The notes below the pieces were generated by a model. That model had not been told where the DNA came from. It did no database searches and saw only the letters and a program-made list of their open reading frames with translations. A stretch of DNA of 64,000 nucleotides from Arthrobacter sp. SPG23 (GTDB lineage: Bacteria > Actinomycetota > Actinomycetes > Actinomycetales > Micrococcaceae): assembly GCF_000876655.1 (NCBI RefSeq), contig NZ_JYCN01000018.1:186027-250026 (forward strand), given 5' to 3'. Position numbers and translations under genes: made by a program. Positions 1 through 9,175 of this stretch are shown here, piece after piece. Position 1 is the first letter of the stretch; each line of letters opens with the position of its first letter.

Positions 1-963
1 AACGGTGGCAATGGGCTTCATCGCCGCACGGACGCGGAGGACGTCGCCGATGCTCATCCCGCCTTCGATGCCGCCGGCCCGGTTGCTGGTGCGGATGATC
101 CGGCCGTCGGAGTCCTTGACGATTTCGTCGTGGGCGGCCGAGCCACGGCGGGAGGCGGTCAGGAAGCCGTCGCCCACTTCAACCCCCTTGATGGCCTGGA
201 TGCCCATCAGGGCGGCGGCGAGGCGGGAGTCGAGCCGGCGGTCCCAGTGGACGTAGCTGCCGAGGCCGGGCGGAAGGCCGTAGGCCAGCACCTCCACCAC
301 TCCGCCGAGGGTTTCGCCTTCCTTGTGGGCGGCGTCCACCTCGGCCACCATGGCGTCCGAGGTTTCCCGGTCAAAGCAGCGGAGGGGATCCGCATCCAGG
401 GCGATCACGTTGGCGGGTACGGGCAGCGGGCGCCCTTCCGGCACGGCGACGCTGGCGATGGACACCGTGTGGCTGACCAGTTCGATGCCCAGTTGCTTGA
501 GGAACTGCGACGCCACGGTGCCCAGTGCGACGCGGGTGGCGGTTTCGCGGGCACTGGCGCGCTCCAGTACCGGGCGTGCTTCATCGAAGCCGTATTTCTG
601 CATTCCCGTGAAGTCCGCGTGGCCGGGACGCGGACGCGTCAGCGGTGCATTGCGCGCCTGGTCGGCGAGGACTTCAGGGGCAACCGGGTCCGCAGACATG
701 ATCTGCTCCCACTTGGGCCATTCAGTGTTGCCCACCTGGATGGCCACGGGGCCGCCCTGGGTCATGCCGTGGCGCACACCGCCGAGGACGGTCACCACGT
801 CCTGCTCAAACTTCATCCGGGCACCGCGGCCGTAACCGAGGCGCCGACGGGCCAGGGCATCGGCGATCTGGCTGCTGGTGAGTTCAACACCGGCAGGCAC
901 GCCTTCAATAATTCCGACCAGTGCCGGTCCATGGGATTCACCGGCAGTCAACCAACGCAACAT
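1..963 (-). CDS. aroC: Chorismate synthase, 3' end cut by window edge
   Basis: Chorismate synthase makes chorismate from 5-enolpyruvylshikimate-3-phosphate in the last step of the shikimate pathway, in the cytosol, using reduced FMN. The reverse-strand reading frame opens with [12 protein letters not shown], the invariant N-terminal FMN/substrate-binding signature of the family, and continues with the conserved GRGARM segment and RPRPGHADF further in. The ATG at 961-963 is the natural start because the signature follows at once. About 321 residues are present against a usual 390-400, so the C-terminal part lies to the left of the window. It follows aroE on the same strand with a 26-base gap, so the two aromatic-pathway genes are probably co-transcribed. 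Identification is firm. Confidence 0.96.
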   Translation of the reverse strand, partial: MLRWLTAGESHGPALVGIIEGVPAGVELTSSQIADALARRRLGYGRGARMKFEQDVVTVLGGVRHGMTQGGPVAIQVGNTEWPKWEQIMSADPVAPEVLADQARNAPLTRPRPGHADFTGMQKYGFDEARPVLERASARETATRVALGTVASQFLKQLGIELVSHTVSIASVAVPEGRPLPVPANVIALDADPLRCFDRETSDAMVAEVDAAHKEGETLGGVVEVLAYGLPPGLGSYVHWDRRLDSRLAAALMGIQAIKGVEVGDGFLTASRRGSAAHDEIVKDSDGRIIRTSNRAGGIEGGMSIGDVLRVRAAMKPIATV

Positions 964-989
964 AAAATCCATCCTGCCACGTAGGGCGG

Positions 990-1850
990 TTAGAACACTC
1001 GTCGGGGTGCCCCGACTGCGTCACACATCACATCTATGACTTCGGCCGTGACGCGGTCGCCGAGGCCGCTGAAGAACCGGACCTGCTCCACCGCCTGGTA
1101 CAGCAGCATCTCCAGGCCGGGAACGACGGCGCCTCCTCCGTCCTGCCAGACCGAGGCAATCCGGCTGGGCCAGGGATCGTAGGCGACATCCAGCAATACC
1201 CCGGGAGTCCGGGTCCCGAGGGCCGCGAGCTCATCGGCCAGGGCGTCCGCCCCGCGGGGCGGGAGCGTGGTAATGACGACGTCGGCGGCGGCCATTGCCG
1301 CGGCCGCCCCGGACAGCGGCAGGATGCGGACAGAAAGGCCCACACCTTCGGAGGCGGCGCGGGCTTCCGCCGCCCGGCCCACGTCACGTACGAAAACATC
1401 GGCAGACGGGGCGCCGAGATCCTTGAGCGCAGCGATCGCCGCGGCAGCGGTGCCGCCGCCGCCCAGGACAACAGCTGACGGCGCGGACACCACGCCGGCA
1501 TGCTGCACGGCGTTGACGATGCCTGCGACGTCGGTGTTGTAACCGATCCGTCGCACTGATGCCCCGTCGGCTTCAAACACAACGGTGTTGACCACTCCGA
1601 GGATGCCGGCCACGCCGCGCACCTCATCCACCTCGGAAACCATGGCGGTCTTGAGCGGCATGGTGACGGACAGGCCGCGCCAGCCGGGCTCGTCGCGGAC
1701 CGACGCCATGAACGCGGGAAGGTCCGCGACGGTCACATCGATGGCGGAGTACTCGACGTCCACGCCCAACCGGGCGTAGGCAGCGCGGTGCAGGGCCGGG
1801 GACTTTGAATGGCCGATCGGGTGCCCAAGGACGGCAGCCTTCAAGGTCAC
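990..1850 (-). CDS. aroE: Shikimate dehydrogenase
   Basis: Reduces 3-dehydroshikimate to shikimate with NADPH, three steps before chorismate synthase, which is encoded just downstream. The N-terminus reads [15 protein letters not shown], the shikimate-binding motif with the two conserved serines, and the Rossmann loop [19 protein letters not shown] follows mid-protein, with [10 protein letters not shown] near the C-terminus. I chose the GTG at 1850: it overlaps the TGA of mltG as GTGA and places the binding motif at about residue 6, as in other family members; an upstream ATG at 1877 would add nine residues inside mltG. Length is about 286 residues, normal for AroE. Translational coupling to mltG is likely from the overlap. 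Confidence 0.95.
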   Translation of the reverse strand: MTLKAAVLGHPIGHSKSPALHRAAYARLGVDVEYSAIDVTVADLPAFMASVRDEPGWRGLSVTMPLKTAMVSEVDEVRGVAGILGVVNTVVFEADGASVRRIGYNTDVAGIVNAVQHAGVVSAPSAVVLGGGGTAAAAIAALKDLGAPSADVFVRDVGRAAEARAASEGVGLSVRILPLSGAAAAMAAADVVITTLPPRGADALADELAALGTRTPGVLLDVAYDPWPSRIASVWQDGGGAVVPGLEMLLYQAVEQVRFFSGLGDRVTAEVIDVMCDAVGAPRRVF

Positions 1851-3457
1851 GTGCAACGTCCTGCGTTGGCGGCGCACCAGGCGTTGTACTGCTCCACATA
1901 CTGGTTGTGCTCAGCCAGCGTCTTGGAGAACTTCGTCTCCTTGGTGTCCAGGTTGATGGTCACCCAGTACATGTAATCGTTCGTCTTCGGCTTGGCCGCC
2001 GCATCGATGGCGTTCTTGCCCGGCGACCCGATGGGGCCCACCGGAAGTCCCTGGTTGGCGTAGGTGTTGTAGGGGTTCGACTTGTCAGCCTTCTGGTCCT
2101 CGTCGATGTGGAAGCTCTTGATTCCCAGCCCGTAGGTCACCGTCGCATCGGACTGGATCAGCCCGGCCGTCTCGGTGTTGTTCGGCTTGAGCCGGTTGTA
2201 GATGGCGCCGGCCACGTCGCCGTACTCGGCCTGCCCGCCCTCGGCCTGGACGATGCTGGCGACCGTGACCACGTCGTATTGCTTCGCGGGATCGGTGACC
2301 CCCTGGGCCTTGAGCTCGTCGGTGGTGGTGGTCACGAGGTTCTGGAGGATCTCCTTGGCCGGCGTCCCCAGCGGGAAGCGGTGCTCGCCGGGTGCCAGAT
2401 AGCCCTCAAGGTTCTTGGCCTTGGCCGGCAGCCCGAACTGGGCCGGGGAATCGCTGAGCGTCTTGAGCTGGGCGATCGGAATACCCGACCCCTGGGAGAT
2501 GGCCTGCAGCGATTCGCCGATCCGCAGTCCGGCGCTCAGGGCAAAGTACATGACCTTGCCTTCGCCCTTGCCCAGCAGCACGGCCACGGCGTCGGAATTC
2601 TTCATCTCCTGGCGGAACTGGAATTCGCCCGGGGCGATGGTGCCGCCGGAAGCCGTGAGCTCCCGCAGGAACGTGTCCGCGTTCGCGACGACCTTCTGGT
2701 CAGCGAGCTTGGTGGCAACGGACCTGGTGCCTTCACCCGGCTCAACGGAAACATTCACCTCGCCGGTGCCCGGCCCCGGGTAATCGGCGATGGTGTCGCC
2801 GCCCAGCAGGGGTTTGAGGAACTGGGCTCCTACCACCAATGCGGTGACGAAAACCGCCAGCGTCAGCAAAAGCGCCAGCCAGCGGCGACGGCGGCGGACC
2901 TTTTTCGACTTGGCCGGAACGACAGCCACTGACGAACTGCCAGCCATCAGCTGGTGTGCCGGCTCCTCATAGTGCTCGTCGGGGTGCTCCCCCGCCGCGT
3001 AGAGGTCGGCGTCGTCGTAGACATGGTGCGCCTCGTCCTCGTGGTGCCCTGCGAAGTCGTGGTGCCCTGCGTCCTCGTGGTGCTCCGCGTAGTCCTGGTG
3101 CCCGGCGAAGTCGTGGTGCTCCGCGTAGTCCTGGTGCGCCCCGTCCTCGTGGTGAACGGCGTCTCCGTGCTGCTCAGCCGGCGCCCCATGGGCATGCGGA
3201 GCCAACTCCGCGGAGCTTTCGTGGTGCACAGTCCCGTCGTGGCGAAGTTCCGCGTCCTGCTGGACTGTGGGCGGCTCCGCCGGCATGGCGGGCGGGACCT
3301 GCGGCGAGTGGCCGGTTTCGAACGCCTGCGGTGGGACCACGTCATTGCCTTCGGTGGTCAGGGATTTCTCCCTGGCACGGACTTCCTTGCGCGTCAGCTG
3401 ACGTCCGGAGTCACTGAATTCCTCACCTGAGGACTCGCCGCTGTTAACCGGGCTCAC
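1847..3457 (-). CDS. mltG: Endolytic murein transglycosylase MltG with His-rich cytosolic N-terminus
   Basis: MltG cleaves nascent peptidoglycan strands at the membrane and so sets glycan length. The 536-residue product has a charged N-terminal region, one membrane segment at about 193-211 preceded by a poly-arginine stretch (positive-inside, so the N-terminus is cytosolic), and a YceG/MltG domain outside. The catalytic glutamate is probably E406 in ASIVQAEGGQ, matching the ASIVxxE motif of the family. Odd: residues about 73-168 are packed with His, Glu and Asp in a 12-residue repeat (HHDFAGHQDYAE type), far longer and more His-rich than the usual acidic actinobacterial extension. It overlaps ruvX upstream by ATGA and aroE downstream by GTGA, so all three are likely one transcript. 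Confidence 0.95.
   Translation of the reverse strand: MSPVNSGESSGEEFSDSGRQLTRKEVRAREKSLTTEGNDVVPPQAFETGHSPQVPPAMPAEPPTVQQDAELRHDGTVHHESSAELAPHAHGAPAEQHGDAVHHEDGAHQDYAEHHDFAGHQDYAEHHEDAGHHDFAGHHEDEAHHVYDDADLYAAGEHPDEHYEEPAHQLMAGSSSVAVVPAKSKKVRRRRRWLALLLTLAVFVTALVVGAQFLKPLLGGDTIADYPGPGTGEVNVSVEPGEGTRSVATKLADQKVVANADTFLRELTASGGTIAPGEFQFRQEMKNSDAVAVLLGKGEGKVMYFALSAGLRIGESLQAISQGSGIPIAQLKTLSDSPAQFGLPAKAKNLEGYLAPGEHRFPLGTPAKEILQNLVTTTTDELKAQGVTDPAKQYDVVTVASIVQAEGGQAEYGDVAGAIYNRLKPNNTETAGLIQSDATVTYGLGIKSFHIDEDQKADKSNPYNTYANQGLPVGPIGSPGKNAIDAAAKPKTNDYMYWVTINLDTKETKFSKTLAEHNQYVEQYNAWCAANAGRCT
3030..3140. repeat. 36-bp in-frame tandem repeat encoding the His-rich segment of MltG
   Basis: Within mltG, near-identical blocks recur at 36 bases (12 codons); for example the 26 bases at 3076-3101 recur at 3112-3137. 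The register keeps the reading frame, giving repeated HH-acid-x-AG units. Such repeats can expand or contract by slippage, so the length of this segment may differ between strains; that is inference. Confidence 0.8.
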
Positions 3458-4053
3458 TGTTGCCTTCCATTTTCTGAAGATTGCACATTGACTCCGGGGA
3501 CTGCCCGCTCAGCGTTTTCCGCTGCGGCGTCCCCGGGAAGCCCCGGCTGGGAGACCGCGAACACGCGGCTTCCCACATCCGTTCCCCTGGCTTTTTGCAT
3601 GTCGATTGCGTGCTGGAGTATTCCTGCTGCCGCAACCTGATCCACTACCTTACGGTGGTTCCGGCTGCTCATGCCAGCTTCGTGCAGGTTGCGGTGGGCC
3701 GTCACCGTGCTCAAGCGCTCGTCCACGAGCTGTACCGGAATGTCACAGCCGTTGGCCGCAAGCGCGTCCGCCAGCAACTCCGCGTAGTCCGTCGCCATCC
3801 GCGCCGAAGCATGCTCTTCGCCCTTGAGCGTCCGGGGCAGCCCGACGAAGACCTGCACGGCACCAAGCTCGGCGGCCAGGGCCGCAAGGACACGGACATC
3901 CGTATTCTTCCTGGCGTTCCGTTCCAGCGTCTTCAACGGTGTGGCCAGGATGCCGTCAAGATCGCAGACGGCGACGCCCACACGGACCGTGCCTACGTCC
4001 ACCCCCAGTTTGATGCCCCGGGGGTAGGCGTCGGTTGCAGCAGATTGATTCAC
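3454..4053 (-). CDS. ruvX: Holliday junction resolvase-like RuvX/YqgF nuclease
   Basis: RuvX/YqgF is an RNase H-fold nuclease implicated in pre-16S rRNA 5' end maturation and, in some bacteria, in Holliday junction resolution. The N-terminal motif GVDVGTVRVGVAVCD carries the first catalytic aspartate; VGLPRTLKGEE, VDERLSTV and the final VDQVAAAGILQ match the other conserved family blocks. At 199 residues it is longer than most homologues (140-160) because of a C-terminal tail after the ILQ block. It lies 7 bases downstream of alaS and overlaps mltG by 4 bases (ATGA), the standard actinobacterial order alaS-ruvX-mltG-aroE. Confidence 0.95.
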   Translation of the reverse strand: MNQSAATDAYPRGIKLGVDVGTVRVGVAVCDLDGILATPLKTLERNARKNTDVRVLAALAAELGAVQVFVGLPRTLKGEEHASARMATDYAELLADALAANGCDIPVQLVDERLSTVTAHRNLHEAGMSSRNHRKVVDQVAAAGILQHAIDMQKARGTDVGSRVFAVSQPGLPGDAAAENAERAVPGVNVQSSENGRQQ

Positions 4054-4060
4054 GGTTCAG

Positions 4061-6739
4061 CTATCGCCTCGTAATGGCGTCCACGACGGCGGTCAGCGCC
4101 GCCGGCACCTTCGACGCATCGGTACCGCCGCCCTGCGCGACGTCGTCCTTGCCACCGCCGCCGCCGCCGAGGATTCCGGCTGCGAGCCGGACAAGGGCTC
4201 CGGCCTTCACGCCCGCCGCGCGGGCCGCCTCGTTGGTGGCGACCAGGATTACGGGGCGGTCGTTGCTTACACCGGCCACCGCAACTGCGGCGGCCTCGGA
4301 GCCCAGGCGGCTGCGCAGGTCGAGGGCCAGCCCGCGGAGGTCGTCAGCGCCGCTGACCTGTCCGGCGTCATGCGCAATGACCTTCACCCCCGCAGCGTCC
4401 TTGGCCGTACCGACCAGCTGCGCAGCGGCAGCGGTCAGCTGCTCCTTGCGGAGGCGCTCCAGTTCCTTTTCCACGGTCTTGAGCTTGGTCAGGGTGGTGG
4501 CAATGCGGTCTGCCAGCAGGCCTGAGGGCACCTTCAGCATCTCGGTGAGCTCCGTGACCAGCGCGCGCTCGGCGGCGAGGTGGCGGAACGCCTCCATTCC
4601 CACGAAAGCTTCCACGCGGCGGTTGCCCGAGCCCACGGACTGGTCGCCCAGCAGGGACAGGCTGCCGATGAGTGAGGTGTTGGCCACATGGGTGCCGCCG
4701 CAAAGCTCGCGGGACCAGGCGCCGTCGATCTCCACGACCCGGACTTCGTTGCCGTAGTTCTCGCCGAACAGCGCCATGGCGCCGAGGGCCTTGGCCTCGG
4801 CCAGGGCCATTACCTTGGTCTCCACCTGGAAGTTGTTGCGAATGGCAAGGTTGGAAACTTCTTCGATCTCGGAGCGCGTTGCGGCGCTGAGTCCCTCGCC
4901 CCAGGCGAAGTCGAAGCGCAGGTAGCCGGCCTTGTTGTAGGAACCGCGCTGCAGGGCCTCAGGGCCGAGGATCTGGTGCAGGGCCGCATGGACGATGTGC
5001 GTGCCCGTGTGGGCCTGCTCTGCGGAGTGGCGCCGCTCGCGGTCCACCGCTGCCTGCACGAGCGAGTCGGCACCGATTTCGCCCTCGCGGACGATCGCCT
5101 TGTGCACGCTCAGGCCCTTGACGGGACGCTGGACATCCAGGACCTCGACGACGAATCCGTCACCCGTGATGAGCCCGGTGTCGGCGGCCTGGCCGCCGGC
5201 TTCCGCGTAGAACGGGGTCTCTGCAAGGACGAGCTCGATTTCCTCGCCCGTGGAGGCCTGGGACACCTTGCGGCCGCCGGACAGGATGCCGCGGACCTTG
5301 GACTCGCCTGCGAGCTCGGTGTAGCCGGTGAAAACCGTCTCACCCTCTGCCAGCAGCTCCTGGAAGGCGCTGAGGTCGGCGTGCGCACCCTTCTTGCCCT
5401 TGGCGTCCGCCTGGGCGCGCTGGCGCTGCTCGAGCATCAGCTTGCGGAATTCGGGTTCGTCAACCTTAAGTCCGGCTTCTTCCGCCATTTCCAGCGTCAG
5501 GTCGATCGGGAAGCCGTAGGTGTCGTGCAGGGCAAAGGCATCGGCACCTGAGAGCGGCCGGCCGGCTGCCTTGGAATCCTTCACGGCGTCCTCCAGGCGG
5601 GCCGTGCCGGACGCGATGGTCCGCAGGAACGCCTTTTCTTCGGCGTAGGCGATGCGGCTGATGCGGTCGAAGTCGGTCTCCACCACCGGGTAGACGCCCT
5701 TCATGGCGTCGCGGGAAGCGGGGAGGAGATCCGGCAGGCAGGCCTTTTCGACGCCGAGCAGGCGCATGGAGCGCACGGCACGGCGGATCAGGCGGCGCAG
5801 CACGTAGCCGCGGCCTTCGTTGGAGGGGGTGACGCCGTCGGCGATCAGCATCAGGGCGGACCGGATGTGGTCCGCCACCACCCGCATCCGGACATCGTCG
5901 GTGTGGTGCGGATCGTCGGCGGACTCGGCCGAGGTGTATTCCCTGCCGGAGAGTTCAGCGGCCTTGTCGATGACGGGACGGACCTGGTCGGTCTCGTACA
6001 TGTTCTCGACGTCCTGCAGGATCATTGCCAGGCGTTCCATGCCCAGTCCGGTGTCGATGTTCTTCTTGGGCAGTTCACCCGTGATGTCGAAGTCCACCTT
6101 CGAGCGGACGTTGTCGATCTGGTACTGCATGAACACGAGGTTCCAGATTTCAACGTAGCGGTTCTCGTCGGCAACGGGGCCGCCCTCGACGCCGTAGGAC
6201 GGGCCGCGGTCGTAGTAGATCTCGGAGCAGGGGCCGGCCGGGCCGGGCTGGCCGGTGGACCAGTAGTTGTCCGCCTTGCCCATCCGCTGGATCCGTGCGG
6301 CGGGCATGCCGGTGTTCTTGAGCCAGAGCTGCTCGGCCTCGTCGTCCTCTTCGTAGACGGTGACCCAGAGCTTCTCGGGCGGCAGTCCGTATCCGCCGTC
6401 GTCAACACTGGTGGTGAGCAGTTCCCAGGCGAACTTGATGGCGTCTTCCTTGAAGTAGTCGCCGAAGGAGAAGTTGCCGCACATCTGGAAGAAGGTGCCG
6501 TGGCGGGCGGTCTTGCCAACTTCTTCGATGTCGCCCGTGCGGATGCACTTCTGCACGCTGGTGGCGCGGTTGTAGGGCGCCTCTTCGCGGGCCGTCAGGT
6601 ACGGAATGAACGGAACCATGCCGGCCACCGTGAACAGCAGGGAGGGGTCGCTGGAGACCAGTGATGCGGAAGGCACCGCCGTGTGGCCCTTACTGACAAA
6701 AAAGTCGATCCAGCGCTTGGTGATCTCCTGCGACTTCAT
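4061..6739 (-). CDS. alaS: Alanine-tRNA ligase
   Basis: Charges tRNA-Ala with alanine in the cytosol. The 892-residue product starts MKSQEITKRWIDFFVSKGH and holds, in order, the class II aminoacylation core, the tRNA-recognition region, the editing domain with HTGTHIVH (about residue 576) and CGGTHV (about 680), which together form the zinc-binding editing site, and the C-Ala domain ending with a Gly-rich GGGGGGKDDVAQGGG segment. Length and motif order are normal and no lesion is visible. The gene heads the run alaS-ruvX-mltG-aroE-aroC and is preceded by 193 bases without a gene, where its promoter should lie. I saw no T-box structure there. Confidence 0.97.
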   Translation of the reverse strand: MKSQEITKRWIDFFVSKGHTAVPSASLVSSDPSLLFTVAGMVPFIPYLTAREEAPYNRATSVQKCIRTGDIEEVGKTARHGTFFQMCGNFSFGDYFKEDAIKFAWELLTTSVDDGGYGLPPEKLWVTVYEEDDEAEQLWLKNTGMPAARIQRMGKADNYWSTGQPGPAGPCSEIYYDRGPSYGVEGGPVADENRYVEIWNLVFMQYQIDNVRSKVDFDITGELPKKNIDTGLGMERLAMILQDVENMYETDQVRPVIDKAAELSGREYTSAESADDPHHTDDVRMRVVADHIRSALMLIADGVTPSNEGRGYVLRRLIRRAVRSMRLLGVEKACLPDLLPASRDAMKGVYPVVETDFDRISRIAYAEEKAFLRTIASGTARLEDAVKDSKAAGRPLSGADAFALHDTYGFPIDLTLEMAEEAGLKVDEPEFRKLMLEQRQRAQADAKGKKGAHADLSAFQELLAEGETVFTGYTELAGESKVRGILSGGRKVSQASTGEEIELVLAETPFYAEAGGQAADTGLITGDGFVVEVLDVQRPVKGLSVHKAIVREGEIGADSLVQAAVDRERRHSAEQAHTGTHIVHAALHQILGPEALQRGSYNKAGYLRFDFAWGEGLSAATRSEIEEVSNLAIRNNFQVETKVMALAEAKALGAMALFGENYGNEVRVVEIDGAWSRELCGGTHVANTSLIGSLSLLGDQSVGSGNRRVEAFVGMEAFRHLAAERALVTELTEMLKVPSGLLADRIATTLTKLKTVEKELERLRKEQLTAAAAQLVGTAKDAAGVKVIAHDAGQVSGADDLRGLALDLRSRLGSEAAAVAVAGVSNDRPVILVATNEAARAAGVKAGALVRLAAGILGGGGGGKDDVAQGGGTDASKVPAALTAVVDAITRR

Positions 6740-6932
6740 AACCTGGTTACTTACCCTTCTTGGTGTACTGCGTGTAGTTCTGATGCGTGTGGTTCACGCA
6801 ATGAAACGCCTGGCTGCCCTGGCACATGCCGGAGCCACCGGTTTAATTCTCCCCTACGCCGGGCATTGCGATGTCCGCGCGGGTACCGGATTGGCTACCG
6901 GGCCGCCCTGGGACGGCTTTTGGCGCTGCGGG

Positions 6933-7163
6933 CTAGCGGCGCACCAGGTCCTGGCTGTCGATGCCCAGCGCTGCCCTCAGGTCCGTCTCCCGTTCCTGCA
7001 TGCCGTCGCGGACTGCGTCAGCGAAGTCGTAGATGCCGTCGGCCAACCGTCCCACCGCGCGGTTGAGGCCTTCGGGGCCCAGGGTGGACTGGGCCTCGGT
7101 GATCTTGCGGAAGGCGATGACGCCAATGGCGACGCCGATTCCCATCCAGAGGATTCTTTTCAT
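6933..7163 (-). CDS. Small DUF6167-type membrane-associated protein
   Basis: A 76-residue protein of unknown function. It starts MKRILWMGIGVAIGVIAF, a short hydrophobic N-terminal segment that could anchor it in the membrane, followed by a charged, probably helical region (GLNRAVGRLADGIYDFADAVRDGM). The layout matches the small actinobacterial proteins grouped as DUF6167, which sit between alaS and a DUF948 gene in many Micrococcales; the family name is from memory. It follows the DUF948 gene by 17 bases on the same strand, suggesting co-transcription with it and perhaps alaS. Role unknown, possibly envelope-associated. Confidence 0.8.
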   Translation of the reverse strand: MKRILWMGIGVAIGVIAFRKITEAQSTLGPEGLNRAVGRLADGIYDFADAVRDGMQERETDLRAALGIDSQDLVRR

Positions 7164-7180
7164 TGAGTGCTCCGTCGGGA

Positions 7181-7555
7181 TTAGCGGCTGCGGCGGCCGG
7201 TGGCGGGTTTCTTCTTGGCAGAGAGGGCGGAGCGGACTCCGTAGCTGAAGGCTGCCACCTTGATCAGCGGAGATCCCACGGTTGCCGCCACAAGGGACGA
7301 GAGTGCGGAGATATTGGCTGAGGCGTCCGAGACATTGGATGAGATGCCGTCAACTTTTTTGAGCTGCTGGTTCGTGGTGGAAACCGTGGCGGTGACTTCG
7401 TCCATGAGGGGCGTGGCACCGTCGCTAATGGAACGGATGGACGTCCGGACTTCGTCAAAAACCCGTCCGAGCTTCAGGATCGGCACGGCGAGTAGCAGCA
7501 CGAGGAGCGCAAACACCCCTGCCGCGATCAGGCCGGCAATATCGCCACCAGACAT
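7181..7555 (-). CDS. DUF948 domain-containing membrane protein
   Basis: A 124-residue protein with one N-terminal membrane segment (about residues 7-27, IAGLIAAGVFALLVLLLAVP) and then a heptad-like helical region rich in Ser, Thr and Val that looks like a coiled coil, as in DUF948 proteins. The C-terminus is basic (SAKKKPATGRRSR). An AAGGAG ribosome site lies upstream of the ATG. Function is unknown; family members are small membrane proteins without catalytic residues. It lies between rpsD and the DUF6167 gene, and the rpsD terminator upstream suggests its own promoter within 7556-7648. Confidence 0.85.
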   Translation of the reverse strand: MSGGDIAGLIAAGVFALLVLLLAVPILKLGRVFDEVRTSIRSISDGATPLMDEVTATVSTTNQQLKKVDGISSNVSDASANISALSSLVAATVGSPLIKVAAFSYGVRSALSAKKKPATGRRSR

Positions 7556-7648
7556 AGACGTTCATCTCCTTGTATTTCCGTGGACTGCTGCGGGTTCGGC
7601 ACTGGTCCGTGGCCGCTCTTGCGGAACTCCCCCCAGTACCTTACATAC

Positions 7649-7682
7649 AAAGAAGCCCGCGGCGCTTGCCACGGGCTTCTTT
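7649..7682 (-). terminator. Rho-independent terminator of rpsD
   Basis: An 11-bp perfect stem (AAAGAAGCCCG at 7649-7659 pairing with CGGGCTTCTTT at 7672-7682) lies 17 bases beyond the rpsD stop. On the minus strand the 3' arm ends in a T-run, as expected for an intrinsic terminator; the A/T edges on both arms could let it work in both directions. Confidence 0.85.
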
Positions 7683-7699
7683 GGATACGCTGCTTTTAT

Positions 7700-8326
7700 T
7701 TAGCGTGCGTAGAATTCGACGACGAGCTGCTCTTCGCAGGTTACGGGAACCTCGGAGCGCTTCGGGCGGCGAACCAGGCGTGCCTGCAGGGCGTCAAGCT
7801 TGACGTCCAGGTAGGCCGGAACCTGGGGCAGGACGTCGCGGTGAGCGCCGGCTGCTGCAACCTGGAACGGAGGCATGGTTTCGCTGCGGCTGTGGACGTG
7901 GACCAGCTGGCCCTCGCCGACGCGGAAGGACGGGCGGTCAACGCGGATTCCGTCAACCAGGATGTGGCGGTGCACAACCAGCTGGCGGGCCTGGGCGATG
8001 GTGCGGGCGAAACCGGCACGCAGCACGAGGGCGTCGAGACGCATTTCGAGCAGTTCGATCAGGTTTTCACCGGTCAGGCCCTTGGTGCGACGTGCTTCTT
8101 CGAAGGCACGGGTCATCTGGGCTTCGCGGATGCCGTACTGGGCGCGCAGACGCTGCTTTTCGCGCAGACGTACGGCGTAGTCGGAGTCCTGCTTCTTGCG
8201 GGCACGGCCATGCTCACCGGGGCCGTACGGGCGGCGCTCCATGTACTTGGCGGCCTTGGGGGTCAGAGCAATGCCGAGTGCACGCGAAAGGCGTGCGGTA
8301 CGGCGAGCACGAGTGTTGTTAGCCAC
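7700..8326 (-). CDS. rpsD: 30S ribosomal protein S4
   Basis: Primary 16S rRNA-binding protein of the small subunit, needed for early 30S assembly and decoding accuracy. The 208-residue product starts MANNTRARRTARLSRALG and contains the S4 RNA-binding domain (MRLDALVLRAGFARTIAQARQLVVHRHILVDG) at about residues 95-130. It lacks the four-cysteine zinc site found near the N-terminus of many bacterial S4 proteins, so it is a zinc-independent (C-minus) form. It is monocistronic, with a strong terminator behind it and a 231-base leader/promoter region (8327-8557) in front, where I see no gene. Confidence 0.97.
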   Translation of the reverse strand: MANNTRARRTARLSRALGIALTPKAAKYMERRPYGPGEHGRARKKQDSDYAVRLREKQRLRAQYGIREAQMTRAFEEARRTKGLTGENLIELLEMRLDALVLRAGFARTIAQARQLVVHRHILVDGIRVDRPSFRVGEGQLVHVHSRSETMPPFQVAAAGAHRDVLPQVPAYLDVKLDALQARLVRRPKRSEVPVTCEEQLVVEFYAR

Positions 8327-8557
8327 TTGTGTCCTTCCAATATCTGCGGTGTGTCAGTGTTACTGGCCTCCACGATGGAGAGCATCGGCCAACCGCTGCC
8401 TTTTGCTACTGGGCACCGGCCGACAGCCCACCAAAAACATCAAGACAGCATGAAATGCTGAATAATCAGTGGATTGTGCGTCCGTGCCTTGCCAGACAAC
8501 GAACTATCCTACCATGATGCGGCCGGCCGCCCCGGCCGCCTGCTGTCCGGGCCGCCT

Positions 8558-8953
8558 TCAGGTCCGCGCGTGGCCGCCGTGGCTGGCCCGGCCGAAGGAA
8601 GCGGCGCCCAGGAACTCGACGGCGATGAACGGCTCGCTACCCACCACCCACTCATCATGCCCGGGAGGCAGGGTGTACGTGTCGTTGGCGCGGATGACGG
8701 AACGGACGCCGTCGGAGGTTTCCACTTCCAACACTCCGGAAACGCAGAAGCCGAGGTGGTTGTGCTGGCAGAAGTCGGTCTTCTCGAAGGGCTTGATGCT
8801 TTCGGACCACCGCCAGCCGGGAGCAAGGATCAGCCGGGCCACCGAATAGTCATTGACGGTGACGAGGTCGAACTCCGCTTTGTCGGGGCAACGCTTTTTG
8901 TCCGGGACATCGAAGGACTTCACGGACATTGCTGTGACGAAATTTACGGACAT
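8558..8953 (-). CDS. Cupin-fold protein
   Basis: About 131 residues forming a single cupin beta-barrel. The metal-site motifs are visible as CQHNHLGFCVSGVLEVE (first cupin box, H..H) and the proline-rich turn DTYTLPPGHDEWVVG followed by FIAVEFLG (second box). I chose the ATG near 8953, which has an AGG about nine bases upstream, over the ATG at 8986, which has no ribosome site; a third ATG eight codons in is also possible. Cupins of this sort may be small dioxygenases, isomerases or binding proteins, and nothing here fixes the substrate. It stands alone between rarA and rpsD, both on the same strand. Confidence 0.75.
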   Translation of the reverse strand: MSVNFVTAMSVKSFDVPDKKRCPDKAEFDLVTVNDYSVARLILAPGWRWSESIKPFEKTDFCQHNHLGFCVSGVLEVETSDGVRSVIRANDTYTLPPGHDEWVVGSEPFIAVEFLGAASFGRASHGGHART

Positions 8954-9155
8954 GTGACACGACCTGGGAGATGGGAGGGGGCGCATGAGGGTTGTGCCAA
9001 GGCGATTCCGTGCCGGCCGCCGACTTGGGGCCTGGGTGTATGAACAACCGGCATGTGTGCTGATGTCCCCCTCAAGACACGCACGTACAACAGATCCATG
9101 CTGACGTAATTCAACGTTAGCCCTCCGCCGCCGGAAGTCAACGGCACATTGTCCC

Positions 9156-9173
9156 GGCCTGTCCGGACAGGCC
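9156..9173. terminator. 18-bp perfect palindrome just after rarA
   Basis: GGCCTGTCCGGACAGGCC is a perfect 9-bp inverted repeat with no loop bases, starting two bases beyond the rarA stop codon. It may act as a transcription end or RNA-stabilising hairpin, but no T-run follows on the minus strand, so an intrinsic terminator is only one reading. Confidence 0.45.
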
Positions 9174-9175
9174 GC

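Noticed and set aside
3030..3140. Regular repeats that at first suggest a CRISPR or satellite
   Set aside because: They lie in frame inside mltG with a 36-base period equal to 12 codons and no unique spacers, so they are a protein repeat.
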